Source: a virus
DNA: 64,000 nucleotides
Virus record (IMG/VR): IMGVR_UViG_3300010401_000001
Location: 25,856-89,855 of that record
Strand: one strand, 5' to 3'
Shown one piece after another: positions 17,754 through 26,092 of the stretch. The notes beneath the pieces are model-generated. The model was given only the letters and a program-made list of their open reading frames with translations. It had not been told where the DNA came from and did not search any database. A program made the position numbers and the translations under genes. Position 1 is the first letter of the stretch. The number at the start of each line of letters is the position of its first letter.

Positions 17754-18605
17754 TCACCGGGCCGGAACGTCGCGCCACCGCGCTATGCCGAGCAGCCGGG
17801 CACGAGCCAGCGAGGCCGGGCCCACGAAGCCATCGGTGACGAGCGGCGAGTTCGTCAGCCCGCGCCGGCTCGCCTCGGCGTTCAGCCATGTTTGCCGCGC
17901 GCGACCAATGTGAAGGTCCTCGTCGGCCGAGTAGTCGAGCGCCTCGGCCCCGCGCGCGTGGAGCGCTCCGTAGATGGCATCTCCCGGATCGCCGCGGCCG
18001 CGCGCGCTGGTATTGTCGCGATGGCCGAACACGCCGACGCAGTCCGGGCCCCCGAGGTTGTGCCGATGCCCGCCGTCGCTCACCTCCATGCGGAGCAGCG
18101 GCGCGTTGCGGTACGGCGCGCAATGGAACTGGAACGGGATGCCGATGGCGTCGCAGAGCCCGGCGGCGATGAGCGCCGTGGCGTCGATCGTCGCCTGGCG
18201 GATCGCGCCGTCCTTGGCCACGAACATCTCGATCCCGACGCTCCAATCGTTGCTGCCCTCGGCGTGGTAGGCGCACGTGTACGCCAGGTCGCATAGGCAC
18301 ACGACCGTGCCGGCGCTGTCGACGAGGGCCTGCGCCGCGCTCGAGGTCGGATCCGTGCGCCAGATGTCGGCGTATCGCGCCGCTTCGCCGCCGGGCCCCG
18401 CGCCGGGTACGACGTGCTGATCATCGCCGGTGACGCTGTGGATGATGACCTGGCGTACCCACAGCGTCTTGCGCGGCCGGTAGTCGCGGATGTCGAGGTA
18501 CGCCCAGTCCGGACCGTTGCCGGGCGGCAGCCGCGGCGGGATCACGGTGACACCGGTGACGGGAACGATCAGGCCGGCAATGAGCAGGCCGCCGGAGGTC
18601 GTCAT
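17754..18605 (-). CDS. N-acetylmuramoyl-L-alanine amidase (endolysin)
   Basis: Starts MTTSGGLLIAGLIVPVTGVT at 18605; the longer frame runs through the next gene. The Amidase_2/PGRP-like fold is visible as VRQVIIHSVTGDD (first zinc His), the central AYHAEGSNDWSVGIEMFV, and GVFGHRDNTSARGRGDPGDA (second His and acidic/Asp ligand). It would cut the bond between MurNAc and L-Ala of the stem peptide. The hydrophobic N-terminus may serve as an export or signal-anchor segment. It is the last gene of the late operon. Confidence 0.85.
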   Translation of the reverse strand: MTTSGGLLIAGLIVPVTGVTVIPPRLPPGNGPDWAYLDIRDYRPRKTLWVRQVIIHSVTGDDQHVVPGAGPGGEAARYADIWRTDPTSSAAQALVDSAGTVVCLCDLAYTCAYHAEGSNDWSVGIEMFVAKDGAIRQATIDATALIAAGLCDAIGIPFQFHCAPYRNAPLLRMEVSDGGHRHNLGGPDCVGVFGHRDNTSARGRGDPGDAIYGALHARGAEALDYSADEDLHIGRARQTWLNAEASRRGLTNSPLVTDGFVGPASLARARLLGIARWRDVPAR

Positions 18606-18997
18606 TTGCTGTCTCCGCAGAACACGATCTGCCCGTTCTGGATGAAGCCGTGAAACGCGCAGAAATGGCTCTCGTTGAGGTACTCGGGTAGCGCGCCGGC
18701 GGCGAGCGCGGCTTCGCGGCTCGCGTAGGTCGGGATCCTCCGGATGCTCGGCGACAGCGTCAGCGTCTCGAACGTGTCTCCGGTGCGCTGCCAGACCGCG
18801 CCGTTCTGCTGCCACCCCGGGGTCGGCGAGCCGTCGAACGCCGGGGAGAACGGGATCACGTGCGAGCAGCCCTCGTGTCCCTCAGGGCAGTCGAAGTGCA
18901 CGCCGCGCGGTACGTCGTCACCTGCCGGCTGGCCGGCATACCGCCCGGTCACCCACCGCGGGTGGCAGTCGACCAGCCGCGTTAGGCGCTCGCTCAC
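18602..18997 (-). CDS. DUF6527-like phage protein, 131 aa
   Basis: Contains VHFDCPEGHEGCSHVIPF, then WQRTGDTFETLTLSPSIRRI and FCAFHGFIQNGQIVFCGDS. This pattern of a CPxGH-type segment, a 'LSPSI' block and a C-terminal CHxFI-x-G-x-I-x-F-x-D end is that of a small phage family found beside lysis genes (DUF6527 and relatives). Probable metal-binding protein; role unknown. Confidence 0.6.
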   Translation of the reverse strand: MSERLTRLVDCHPRWVTGRYAGQPAGDDVPRGVHFDCPEGHEGCSHVIPFSPAFDGSPTPGWQQNGAVWQRTGDTFETLTLSPSIRRIPTYASREAALAAGALPEYLNESHFCAFHGFIQNGQIVFCGDSK

Positions 18998-19233
18998 GGC
19001 TTGGCCAGCGCTGCGCGGACCGCGGCGTCCTTGGCCTCGAGCAGCTTCCTCAGCGCGACCGTGCGCTCCGGGTTGCGCGGCAACGGGAACTGCACGGGCG
19101 TTCCGGCCGGCATCTCACCGGCCGCAACGATGATCCGGGCGAGGTCGCCGAACGGCTTCGACACGGCCTGCAGCGCCGGCGGCAAGTGCTCGTAGGCGAA
19201 GAACTGGATGATGTGCTCGACGGGCTCCATCAC
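18994..19233 (-). CDS. Acb2/Tad1-like hairpin-domain protein (putative anti-CBASS/anti-Thoeris sponge)
   Basis: 79 residues. EHIIQFFAYEHLPPALQAVS, KPFGDLARIIV, and RNPERTVALRKLLEAKDAAV match the layout of the Acb2/Tad1 helical-hairpin family: an F-x-Y/H-P-P opening, a helix ending in L-A-x-x-I, and the S/N-R/P-E-x-(T/S)-x-A-(L/I)-x-K-L-E-A-x-x-A end. Characterised members bind cyclic nucleotides made by CBASS or Thoeris systems and so block abortive infection. The gene sits in the lysis block, overlapping its neighbours by four bases. Assignment is by pattern, not by search. Confidence 0.6.
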   Translation of the reverse strand: MMEPVEHIIQFFAYEHLPPALQAVSKPFGDLARIIVAAGEMPAGTPVQFPLPRNPERTVALRKLLEAKDAAVRAALAKP

Positions 19234-19526
19234 GCCGCTCCGTCCGCCGGGTACTTCGCCAGCTCGGCCGCGTTCGCTGCCGCGGCCGCGGCATCGTCAG
19301 CCGCTTCGCCCGGGGCCAGCTTGTCGAGCTCGGCGATGATGTCGGCCGGCGAGAGCTGCGACGAAACACCGGCCTCGAGCGTGCGCAGGATGGCGTCGAC
19401 GGTCTGCAGCGCGGTGGCCGCGCCGGCTCCGCCCACGCCGGTGAGCGACTGGACGAGCTCGAGCGCGCGAAGCACGGGCTCGCCGTACTTCGCGAGGTCA
19501 GCCTTGATGGTGTTGGTGAGGCTCAT
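19230..19526 (-). CDS. Hypothetical helical late protein, 98 aa
   Basis: Begins MSLTNTIKADLAKYGEPVLR; all-helical with an Ala-rich, acidic C-terminus (APGEAADDAAAAAANAAELA). No membrane segment or signal. Located between the holin-like and Acb2-like genes, so it may be a lysis accessory protein. No family recognised. Confidence 0.6.
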   Translation of the reverse strand: MSLTNTIKADLAKYGEPVLRALELVQSLTGVGGAGAATALQTVDAILRTLEAGVSSQLSPADIIAELDKLAPGEAADDAAAAAANAAELAKYPADGAA

Positions 19527-19527
19527 G

Positions 19528-20361
19528 TTACTTGCCCCCGGCGATGAAGGGCTTGACGCCGGCGATCAGCTGGCCGAGCGCGGCCTGCATGCTCGCGAGC
19601 GACTGGTCGTCTTTGGCGATCCATGCCGCGGCGATGGCGCGATACACGAGCGCGAACAGCGGATCGATCTTCGCCCGCTGGGCCTGGTACGACGCAAGCG
19701 CGGCGCCGGACGCGGCGACCTTCGCGGCACACTGGTCCTTCGTCTCAGCCGCGGGGTCGCAATGCGCGGTCAGGCCGAGCTCGTGGGCACGGTCATAGGC
19801 CAGGAAGCCATCGCGCGCGGAATCGGCAGCGATGAGCGCGGACCTGATCGTGGTCTCGCGCTGCGAAGCGCCGCACCCCATCACGGAGAACAGCGCGACG
19901 CCGGCGGCGGCCAGCATGAGCATCACCTGGGGGCGAGTGTACCCGGCCTGGCTGGACCTCGGCGGCGTGACCTGGGCGTCGGCGATGTGGAGCAGGCCGA
20001 GTACAGCCGTCGCGACCACGCCGCTCAGCGGCGTGCCGCCTATGTAGGCTTGCAGCGTCGTTCCGGCCACGCCGACGCCGGCCGTGATCCACGCGAGCCG
20101 CTTGCCTTGGGCGATCCAGTGCGTCGAGGCGTTGAGGCGCAGCAAGTAGCCGACCAGCACGTACATCAGCGTCAGGATGCCGACGAATGGCCCGTGGACG
20201 GCCAGGTAGCTGGCGATCGCGTCTGGCGTCGGCGGCGGAACGGCCGGGGCCTCACCGGTGGCGGCGCGCGCCACGCCGAGCATCCATGGGACGGTGATGA
20301 GCACCAGGGCGCCTGCGATGCAGTGCATGGCGAGTCGGATTGCAAATCGTATCGATTTCAT
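19528..20361 (-). CDS. Multi-TM holin-like protein fused to a lipoprotein-like domain
   Basis: The first 170 residues carry about four hydrophobic segments (RLAMHCIAGALVLITVPWML; VGILTLMYVLVGYLL; LAWITAGVGVAGTTLQAYIG; SGVVATAVLGLLHI). Then VMLMLAAAGVALFSVMGCGA looks like a type II signal peptide with the lipobox V-M-G-C inside the protein, followed by a 110-residue soluble helical part. Holin plus outer spanin functions may thus be joined, or an internal start (GTGATG near 19925) may give a separate lipoprotein from the same DNA. Confidence 0.65.
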   Translation of the reverse strand: MKSIRFAIRLAMHCIAGALVLITVPWMLGVARAATGEAPAVPPPTPDAIASYLAVHGPFVGILTLMYVLVGYLLRLNASTHWIAQGKRLAWITAGVGVAGTTLQAYIGGTPLSGVVATAVLGLLHIADAQVTPPRSSQAGYTRPQVMLMLAAAGVALFSVMGCGASQRETTIRSALIAADSARDGFLAYDRAHELGLTAHCDPAAETKDQCAAKVAASGAALASYQAQRAKIDPLFALVYRAIAAAWIAKDDQSLASMQAALGQLIAGVKPFIAGGK

Positions 20362-20936
20362 GGTCTTTCCTTGAGCTGGTTCGGTGTCCTGAGCTGGTCG
20401 AGCTGGCCTTGGAGGCGATCGACCTGACGGCTAAGGGTCTGGATCTCGTCGGTGACGTGCTGCTCGTCGCCGCCGCGGTGGTAGAGGAAGGCAGCGGCCG
20501 CGAGCACTGCCACGACGGTGCCGCGCAGGGCCCAGCTGGCGGCCTGGCGCGCGGGGCCCACGACCTGGGCGTGAGCCGCGACGGTCTCACCGATCTGGCC
20601 GACCGTGCCTCCGAGTAGCTGGACCGTGGTCCCGAGCTCGCGGTGCTGCTTGAGCAGGCGCCGCTCGAGACGTCGGATCACCGCGCTGAGCTCCATCGGC
20701 ATGACCGGAGCGCTCGGGTCCCGGTCGCTGCGATGGATCGCGTCCCAGTCCCGTCGGGTCGCGACGAGTGGCTCGTCATAGGGCGACGCCGTGTCGTCGC
20801 CGTCGTCGGCTTCAGGCAGTTCGTTCTGGGCCGCGACCACGGGGATGCCGCGGGGCCAGGTCCGCATGTGCCTCCGACGCTCCGCGTCGGTCGGCAGCCG
20901 CCTGGTCGGGTGGTCTGGGTCATCCGGATCGTCCAC
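20358..20936 (-). CDS. Single-TM coiled-coil protein, spanin/holin-like
   Basis: GTG start at 20936. An acidic disordered N-terminus (about 1-80), a coiled-coil helix (AVIRRLERRLLKQHRELGTT), one membrane segment at about residues 138-156 (ALRGTVVAVLAAAAFLYH), and a C-terminal coiled coil (IQTLSRQVDRLQGQLDQLR). This is the layout of inner-membrane spanins or type III holin-like phage proteins. It is the first gene of the lysis block. Confidence 0.6.
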   Translation of the reverse strand: MDDPDDPDHPTRRLPTDAERRRHMRTWPRGIPVVAAQNELPEADDGDDTASPYDEPLVATRRDWDAIHRSDRDPSAPVMPMELSAVIRRLERRLLKQHRELGTTVQLLGGTVGQIGETVAAHAQVVGPARQAASWALRGTVVAVLAAAAFLYHRGGDEQHVTDEIQTLSRQVDRLQGQLDQLRTPNQLKERP

Positions 20937-21088
20937 TCCGGACAGGTTCGCCGGGGCTGATGAAACGGTCGAGTCGGCGGACTTGCTCCGCAGCCCGGCG
21001 CTATCATGTCTCGGAGGTGCCTGCCCTGCGGTGCAGGAGCGCGATGCGGTCGATCACGTTTGGCGACCCCGGTCACCGGTCCGAACCG

Positions 21089-21106
21089 ATCCGGAGCACT
21101 CCGGAT
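21089..21106. other. Perfect short inverted repeat
   Basis: ATCCGGAG at 21089-21096 and CTCCGGAT at 21099-21106, two bases apart. No T-run follows on either strand, so an operator or mRNA hairpin is more likely than an intrinsic terminator. Confidence 0.4.
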
Positions 21107-21168
21107 ACGCCGGGCGGTCTCGCCACGCGCGCCGGCGCCCGCCCTGGTTACATCCAGCCCACCCCCGT

Positions 21169-21422
21169 CACGAGACGCGCCGGCCGCGCCGCTCGCCATC
21201 GGCCGCAGCGATCGCGGCGTCGAGCGCATCCTGCTCGATGAGCAGCGCCCTGACGTGCGCCCGGCCCGAGGTCAAGCACAGAAACCGCGGCAGCAACCGG
21301 CGCGTCTCCGCGCACGCTCGGCAGTGCTCCGCCTCGACGTCTATGATCTCAGCAGCGCAATCCTTGCACCGGCGGGTGAGCGGTCGCGACCTTGCAGTGG
21401 CCAGTCAGTCGTCCTGCTCCAT
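21169..21422 (-). pseudogene. Zinc-ribbon protein frame with early in-frame opal codon
   Basis: From ATG 21422 the frame reads MEQDD, then TGA (21405-21407), then in the same frame LATARSRPLTRRCKDCAAEI, IDVEAEHCRACAETRRLLPR and on to TGA at 21169. The CxxC...CxxC part is clearly protein-like. A single TGG-to-TGA change would explain it. The remaining frame offers only CTG codons near its beginning, so without readthrough it is probably not made. Confidence 0.45.
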
Positions 21423-21681
21423 GGCCCGCTGATCGTACAGCTGTCGGGAGCGGCGCGGTTCCCTATTGCGTAGGTGAGAGGAATCACGCACCGTCGCACG
21501 CCGCGCCGCCCTCCCGACCTTTGCATCGTGGCATTACGGCTCGGGGTGTCCACTCCGGAAGATCTGTCTCACCGCGCGCATTGCGTGAGGTCACAGATTT
21601 TGTTGTAGTGCGCTACGGCGCTATGTCGCCTTACAACATGACGGTCTTCCCTGGCCGTCCTCACAAGAAAGGTATCGATAG

Positions 21682-22635
21682 ATGAGGAATCAGTATTTTG
21701 CGTTGTTGATGTGCTGTGCCGTGACGTCTGCGTGCGAGCTATCGGACCGCCCGGACGATCGGTCGTCGCAGGCGCAAGCGGTCCTGGCCGCGCCGACCAC
21801 GATCGCGCCCACGAGCGGGTATGGTGACCCCGGTTCCGTCACGACGGTCGACGCCGCGGGCAACGTGAACTGGGTCGGCGGCAACTGGCACGTCCCGCTT
21901 CCGGTGTCCGTCGGCGACGTGATCGGTTCGGTCTCGGCGATCGTCCGTGACAACGGCGCAGCGAACGGCCACACCGCGGACGGCAACGTCATCGTGATGC
22001 AGCTGATCTCGCACACGTCGTTAGGCGACAACGCCCGGGCTACGATCATCAGTTCGGGCAGCGGGTCGCAGCAGACGTTGACGCTCGCTCCGAGCGGAGG
22101 ATACCGCGTGCAGAGCGGTGAGGATATGCTCGTGATGTTAGTTGGCTTCCGGGCCCTCGTGCCGTCAATGGCCGGCCTCGTCACCGTGTCACCGCTCGCA
22201 CCGAGTGGCACAGCGACAATCGGGACGTTAATCCTGTCATCGGGTGGCGTAGCCCTGAAGCCGGCGGGCGTTACATTCGTCGGGGATGCAGCAGGTTCGG
22301 TGTCCTGGACTGGAGGCGCGTGGAGCGTCCAGATCCCGTGCAACTTCGGTGACACGATCGATCAGCTTACGACCATCGTAATAGATGGTATCAGTAGCCC
22401 GATCACTGCGAGCGTTGTGGTGGTAGGTCAGAGCGGAGGTCCAGTAGCCCCTGGAGGCGTTCCTCCGTTGAGAACGATCGCGACCCTCACGACGGCTGGG
22501 GACGGTAAGTCCCATCCAGTCGTATTCACGCCGGGTTATGTCGTGCAACCCGGTGAAGGCATAATAGAAACATTCACCCCTACCGCGCCATCTATACAGT
22601 CTTCTGTAGGCCAAATACTGATGACCAAGAACTAG
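21682..22635 (+). CDS. Lipoprotein with two tandem beta-rich domains
   Basis: MRNQYFALLMCCAVTSACEL gives a type II signal peptide with lipobox V-T-S-A-C (Cys18), so the mature protein is lipid-anchored. The rest is beta-rich and shows an internal duplication: GDPGSVTTVDAAGNVNWVGG with NWHVPLPVSVGDVIGSV, and later FVGDAAGSVSWTGGAWSVQI with PCNFGDTIDQLTTIVIDG. It lies alone on the plus strand between lysis and tail fibre genes with its own ribosome site. Lysogenic-conversion or superinfection-exclusion lipoproteins are found in such positions; that function is inference. Confidence 0.75.
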   Translation: MRNQYFALLMCCAVTSACELSDRPDDRSSQAQAVLAAPTTIAPTSGYGDPGSVTTVDAAGNVNWVGGNWHVPLPVSVGDVIGSVSAIVRDNGAANGHTADGNVIVMQLISHTSLGDNARATIISSGSGSQQTLTLAPSGGYRVQSGEDMLVMLVGFRALVPSMAGLVTVSPLAPSGTATIGTLILSSGGVALKPAGVTFVGDAAGSVSWTGGAWSVQIPCNFGDTIDQLTTIVIDGISSPITASVVVVGQSGGPVAPGGVPPLRTIATLTTAGDGKSHPVVFTPGYVVQPGEGIIETFTPTAPSIQSSVGQILMTKN

Positions 22636-22640
22636 ATCGA

Positions 22641-23678
22641 TCAGTTATTCTTTGCGATTAGCCTCCATAGGCTTGAGGTACCGTCATATAAGAACGTAAA
22701 GGCAACGTGGGTAATCATTGTCAGCGAAGCTAGTGAAGGGTTAAATAAGCGGTTAGCTGCCAAGCTATTAGAGTCGTTGTGCGTAAACGTGACCGTATCC
22801 CCGGTCTCGTTGTAAATGATTAGAATCCTCCCGTCGGATGGCGCGCTGGGTGCTGCAATACCGGTCACTACTGGTGCACCGCCGGAAGCATTTGTGAACC
22901 GAATGATCACAGATGTCGAAAGTCCTGTAGGGTTGTAATTATTATTGTTTCCGGTGGATAGCGCGGCCGGAGATATACTTGTGTACGATAGAGCACCGCC
23001 TACACCACCGCTAAATGTAGCGCGACCGCTAACGGCAAGTGTACCGCTGACGATTTCATTTCCTCCGACGGTCAGGTTTCGCGTTACCGTAGCATCGCTA
23101 CTCCGTTTTGTAGTTGCTTGGTGATTCAGCGTCTGCGTACCAGTGCCATTACTCGTGATGTCAATGGCAATTCCAGCGAATGCATTTGAATCCGATGATA
23201 TCGCCAACTTTAAGTTGTTCGCGTCGACCTTGATTACCCAGTAGTCCGTACCGGCTGTCAGCCCTCCGGGCAGCGCTCCGCCGCTATTCGAGGTCCGCAC
23301 GGGACCGTCGCCGGTCTCGAGACCGTGCGCCGTCTTCGTCAGCTGGTCGGTCGTACTGTCAGCCGTGAAGGTGAAGTCGGTGAATGCGAGGAGCTGCCCG
23401 CCGATCGTGATCGCCCCAGCTACTACGGCCGCTGCATCGCAGGTCAGCGTGTTTGCGACCTCCAGCGTACCCGCGATGCTGTGGTTGCCCGATAGCGCGC
23501 CATCGTTTAGGTACTGAGCCCATAGGAAGTTCTCGTGAAATAACGAGTTGACCCGGCCAGCGCTCGCTGGCGTTCCGGATTGGAAGCCTCCGTCGCGCTC
23601 TCCACTGGTGGGTACGACAAGATTCGCCCCTCCGACATCGGCCCAGCGCACGTTCGCAATTGTCGGCTTAGTGCTCAT
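22641..23678 (-). CDS. Tail fibre / receptor-binding-type protein
   Basis: Starts MSTKPTIANVRWADVGGANL at 23678; the longer frame lies inside the next gene. 345 residues, beta-rich with low-complexity GTLEVANTLTCDAAAVVAGA-type repeats, an inserted domain (HGLETGDGPVRTSNSGGALP, DYWVIKVDANNLKLAISSDS) and a globular end (IIYNETGDTVTFTHND). It lies downstream of the DUF2612 gene where fibres are encoded in myoviruses. The inserted domain also occurs in the tail sheath gene. Confidence 0.7.
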   Translation of the reverse strand: MSTKPTIANVRWADVGGANLVVPTSGERDGGFQSGTPASAGRVNSLFHENFLWAQYLNDGALSGNHSIAGTLEVANTLTCDAAAVVAGAITIGGQLLAFTDFTFTADSTTDQLTKTAHGLETGDGPVRTSNSGGALPGGLTAGTDYWVIKVDANNLKLAISSDSNAFAGIAIDITSNGTGTQTLNHQATTKRSSDATVTRNLTVGGNEIVSGTLAVSGRATFSGGVGGALSYTSISPAALSTGNNNNYNPTGLSTSVIIRFTNASGGAPVVTGIAAPSAPSDGRILIIYNETGDTVTFTHNDSNSLAANRLFNPSLASLTMITHVAFTFLYDGTSSLWRLIAKNN

Positions 23679-23682
23679 ATCC

Positions 23683-24393
23683 TCAAAGCTCCTGATCTGC
23701 GGCGTTGAACCACACCGCGGTGTCCCAGACGCCCGCCGTGTCCCAGTACAACGTTCTCGCCGGGTCTTGCCCGGTCCACTCGACGATGCGGCGCACACCG
23801 TCGCTGGTCGCGCGCAGCACGAGCTCGACGAGCACGGCCGCGACCGCATCGGACAGCGCGATGCCGTCGACACGCAGCACGGATGCCGCGACGCCGGTGA
23901 TCACCGTGGTGATGGTGCCGGCGTCTCCGATGACGAGCCGGGCGACCTTCTGCACGTCGTTGACCGATCCGTTGCTCTTGTTCGCCGAGATCTGCGCGCG
24001 CACGTATCGGCGGTAGATCTCGTCATCGCTCACGCCATCGCGCGCGCGGCCCACGATGACCCCGATCACGTCGAGCTGCACCCCGACCGCCGTGTCCACG
24101 TTGCGCTGCGTCAGCACGGCGAGCATCGCCGCCGCGAGGTCGTTGGCCGGCGCGAGTAGCGCCGTGATCGCCTTCTCGGTGTTCGTCAGGTGCGCGGGGT
24201 CGGTGCTCCGGTACATGCTCGGCAGCCGCGACAGGGCCCGCGCCACGTAGTCGCGCGGGGGTAGCGTGCTCGTGATGGCCACGGCCGCGGTCGGCAACAC
24301 CACCACCGGGGCGCTGTCGGCCGGCGCCGCCCAGCGCAGGGCCGCGGCCGAGCCGGCGATCGCGGGCGCGCTCGGCTGTTGCTCCTCGATCAC
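23683..24393 (-). CDS. DUF2612/gpI-like baseplate protein
   Basis: 236 residues; LPSMYRSTDPAHLTNTEKAI followed by DVIGVIVGRARDGVSDDEIY and RRYVRAQISANKSNG is characteristic of the DUF2612 (P2 gpI-related) tail proteins that link baseplate wedge and fibre. ATGA overlap with gpJ upstream. Confidence 0.75.
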   Translation of the reverse strand: MIEEQQPSAPAIAGSAAALRWAAPADSAPVVVLPTAAVAITSTLPPRDYVARALSRLPSMYRSTDPAHLTNTEKAITALLAPANDLAAAMLAVLTQRNVDTAVGVQLDVIGVIVGRARDGVSDDEIYRRYVRAQISANKSNGSVNDVQKVARLVIGDAGTITTVITGVAASVLRVDGIALSDAVAAVLVELVLRATSDGVRRIVEWTGQDPARTLYWDTAGVWDTAVWFNAADQEL

Positions 24394-25763
24394 GGGACCC
24401 CGGTGCTCGTCGCCACGGCCACGCGGCTTGTGTCGTACACGGCACGCTCGAACAACGAGATGGGGATCGTCGTCGACAACGACGGCGATGCCGTGGTGCC
24501 GATCAGCGGCAGCGCGACGTCGAGCACGCCGGAAACCGTGAAGACCTGCGCCGATACCCGCGCCGCCACCACGTTGGTGCCGTCATCGAGCGCGTTGCCG
24601 CTCGTGGCGATCGCCGCGGCGATCTGCGCTGCGCCGTCGACCGGAAACGCGCTCGGATCCACTACGACGGTTACCGAGACCCAGACCGGGATCTCCGTCA
24701 CCCGCGAGAATGCCATGGTCTGCGGCGTTCCCTCGCTGTCAAGCGCCGTGCCGATCACCGTCCCGAACGTCCTGATCCCGTCCGCGACGTTGTCGAGCAG
24801 CGCGTCCCAGATGTCCTGGTCCGCGCCGCCTTTCACCATCGCCAGCACGGAGTGCGGCGGGATCCCGTTCGCGTCGGTGCCGTCGGTGACGTTGCTGAAC
24901 ACGGTGCAGCTCGTGACCGGCGTCGGGCCGTCGGTCAGCCCGAGCAGCGCCGCGCGGATCGCTCCCTTCGTGGACGTGCCGGGCTGCTCGAGCTCGATCT
25001 CGCGTAGGGCGCGCAGCTGGGCATTGGTCATCACCGGCGAGCCGACCGCGGCGTCCAGGATGTTGATGACCCCCGACCACCCGCCGACCGGTGTGTCGAT
25101 GCTGACGATGTCGCCGCTCACCGCGACGATCGGTCCGGACACCGTAGCGCGCGTCAGCACGTCGACGAAGCCGGTCCCGGCTCCGAGGAAGCGCCACGTC
25201 GCGCCGCCGTCGGTGATGTCCACGCCGCGCGTCGTACCGCTCGGCCCCCCGCTCGGCGCCGACGGCCCGCCGACGGTGCAGAGGTAGATGTTGCCGGCGT
25301 TGGTGCGCTTATCACCGGCCACGTAGACCGTCGAGCCGAGCCAGGCCGTGGCCGCGGCGATGACCTGGTCGCCGGCGTCCTGGGTCGTGAACTGCTGCCC
25401 GGTGCTCGAGGTCGACGCCAGGGAGCCGGCCGTGATTGGCGTGGTCGGCGTGCCGGTGAGCGTCAGCGTGACGCTGCTGAACGTCGCCGCGCGGCGCTTC
25501 GTGCCGGTCAGCGCGCAGATCGCATCGAGCGCGGCGTCGAGCGCCTTGTTCGGGTCCTGGCTCGAGACGATCGCCTCGAGGAGCTCGTTCAACAGCGCGA
25601 ACAGCTCCGCCACGATGCCGATCTGCTGGCCGTCCGGGGAGCGGTCCGAGACGTCCATCGAAGCCCCGAAGAAGCCCCGCCACTTCGCGTTGATCTGGTC
25701 GCGGACGTCTGCGAGCGTGGCGATCTGCAGTCCCTGGGTAGTCAGCGCCGGTATGGGCACCAC
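24390..25763 (-). CDS. Baseplate J-like protein
   Basis: 457 residues with the typical layout: N-terminal DVRDQINAKWRGFFGASMDV, GQQIGIVAELFALLNELLEA, a beta-rich variable centre, then LRALREIELEQPGTSTKGAI and RAALLGLTDGPT as in gpJ proteins of P2-like and related baseplates. It forms the outer wedge of the contractile baseplate. Confidence 0.85.
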   Translation of the reverse strand: MVPIPALTTQGLQIATLADVRDQINAKWRGFFGASMDVSDRSPDGQQIGIVAELFALLNELLEAIVSSQDPNKALDAALDAICALTGTKRRAATFSSVTLTLTGTPTTPITAGSLASTSSTGQQFTTQDAGDQVIAAATAWLGSTVYVAGDKRTNAGNIYLCTVGGPSAPSGGPSGTTRGVDITDGGATWRFLGAGTGFVDVLTRATVSGPIVAVSGDIVSIDTPVGGWSGVINILDAAVGSPVMTNAQLRALREIELEQPGTSTKGAIRAALLGLTDGPTPVTSCTVFSNVTDGTDANGIPPHSVLAMVKGGADQDIWDALLDNVADGIRTFGTVIGTALDSEGTPQTMAFSRVTEIPVWVSVTVVVDPSAFPVDGAAQIAAAIATSGNALDDGTNVVAARVSAQVFTVSGVLDVALPLIGTTASPSLSTTIPISLFERAVYDTSRVAVATSTGVP

Positions 25764-25842
25764 ATCATCGTCGGTGTCGCGACGGTAACGGTCGAATCGG
25801 TGCTGGCCGCCGGCCGATGTCAGGATCGTCAGGGCCTCGGAT

Positions 25843-25856
25843 TATGGTGGGCGTAC
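25843..25856 (+). promoter_or_regulatory. Leaderless-type promoter
   Basis: TATGGT at 25843-25848 followed by GG ends eight bases before ATG 25857. No Shine-Dalgarno intervenes. Same motif as at 35012. Confidence 0.5.
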
Positions 25857-26054
25857 ATGAGCACGCGCTGGCACATCCACTGCCTCCGCTGCGCTGAGTC
25901 GCGCACGATCACTGGCGCCGGCAACGCGGCCCTGACCCGGCCACGTATCAGCGAGCTCGCCGCCGCCGGCAACGGCGATGCGGTGTGGCTGGCGCAACAC
26001 GCGGCGCATCGGCTCGTGCCGGTCACCGAGTACGGGGCGGTTGTCGCCTGCTGA
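25857..26054 (+). CDS. Small cargo protein, 65 aa
   Basis: MSTRWHIHCLRCAESRTITG has an HxxxCxxC start like a zinc ribbon. The rest is Ala-rich. It is on the opposite strand to the late genes, with its own promoter box, so it is a cargo (moron-type) gene. Function unknown. Confidence 0.6.
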   Translation: MSTRWHIHCLRCAESRTITGAGNAALTRPRISELAAAGNGDAVWLAQHAAHRLVPVTEYGAVVAC

Positions 26055-26092
26055 TCGGCTGCTCACGCTGCGCCGCTGGTCACCCGATCGGC

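Larger units (their letters stand above)
20937..21681. other. Long region with only degraded or regulatory sequence
   Basis: No intact gene is convincing here. It holds a disrupted zinc-ribbon frame (21169-21422, minus), a short perfect hairpin (21089-21106), and from 21430 to 21681 the probable promoter region of the plus-strand lipoprotein. There is a GTTGTA/TACAAC inverted repeat around 21603-21638 and an AAAGG ribosome site about nine bases before ATG 21682. Confidence 0.5.

Noticed and set aside
22641-23873. N-terminally extended tail fibre frame
   Set aside because: The first 65 codons lie inside the DUF2612 gene and read as Ser/Arg/Cys-rich shadow sequence; the ATG at 23678 is the natural start.
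26051-26053. CTG start codon overlapping a stop (CTGA)
   Set aside because: Attractive because of the overlap habit of this genome, but CTG starts are rare and GTG 26093 is available; left as an alternative only.
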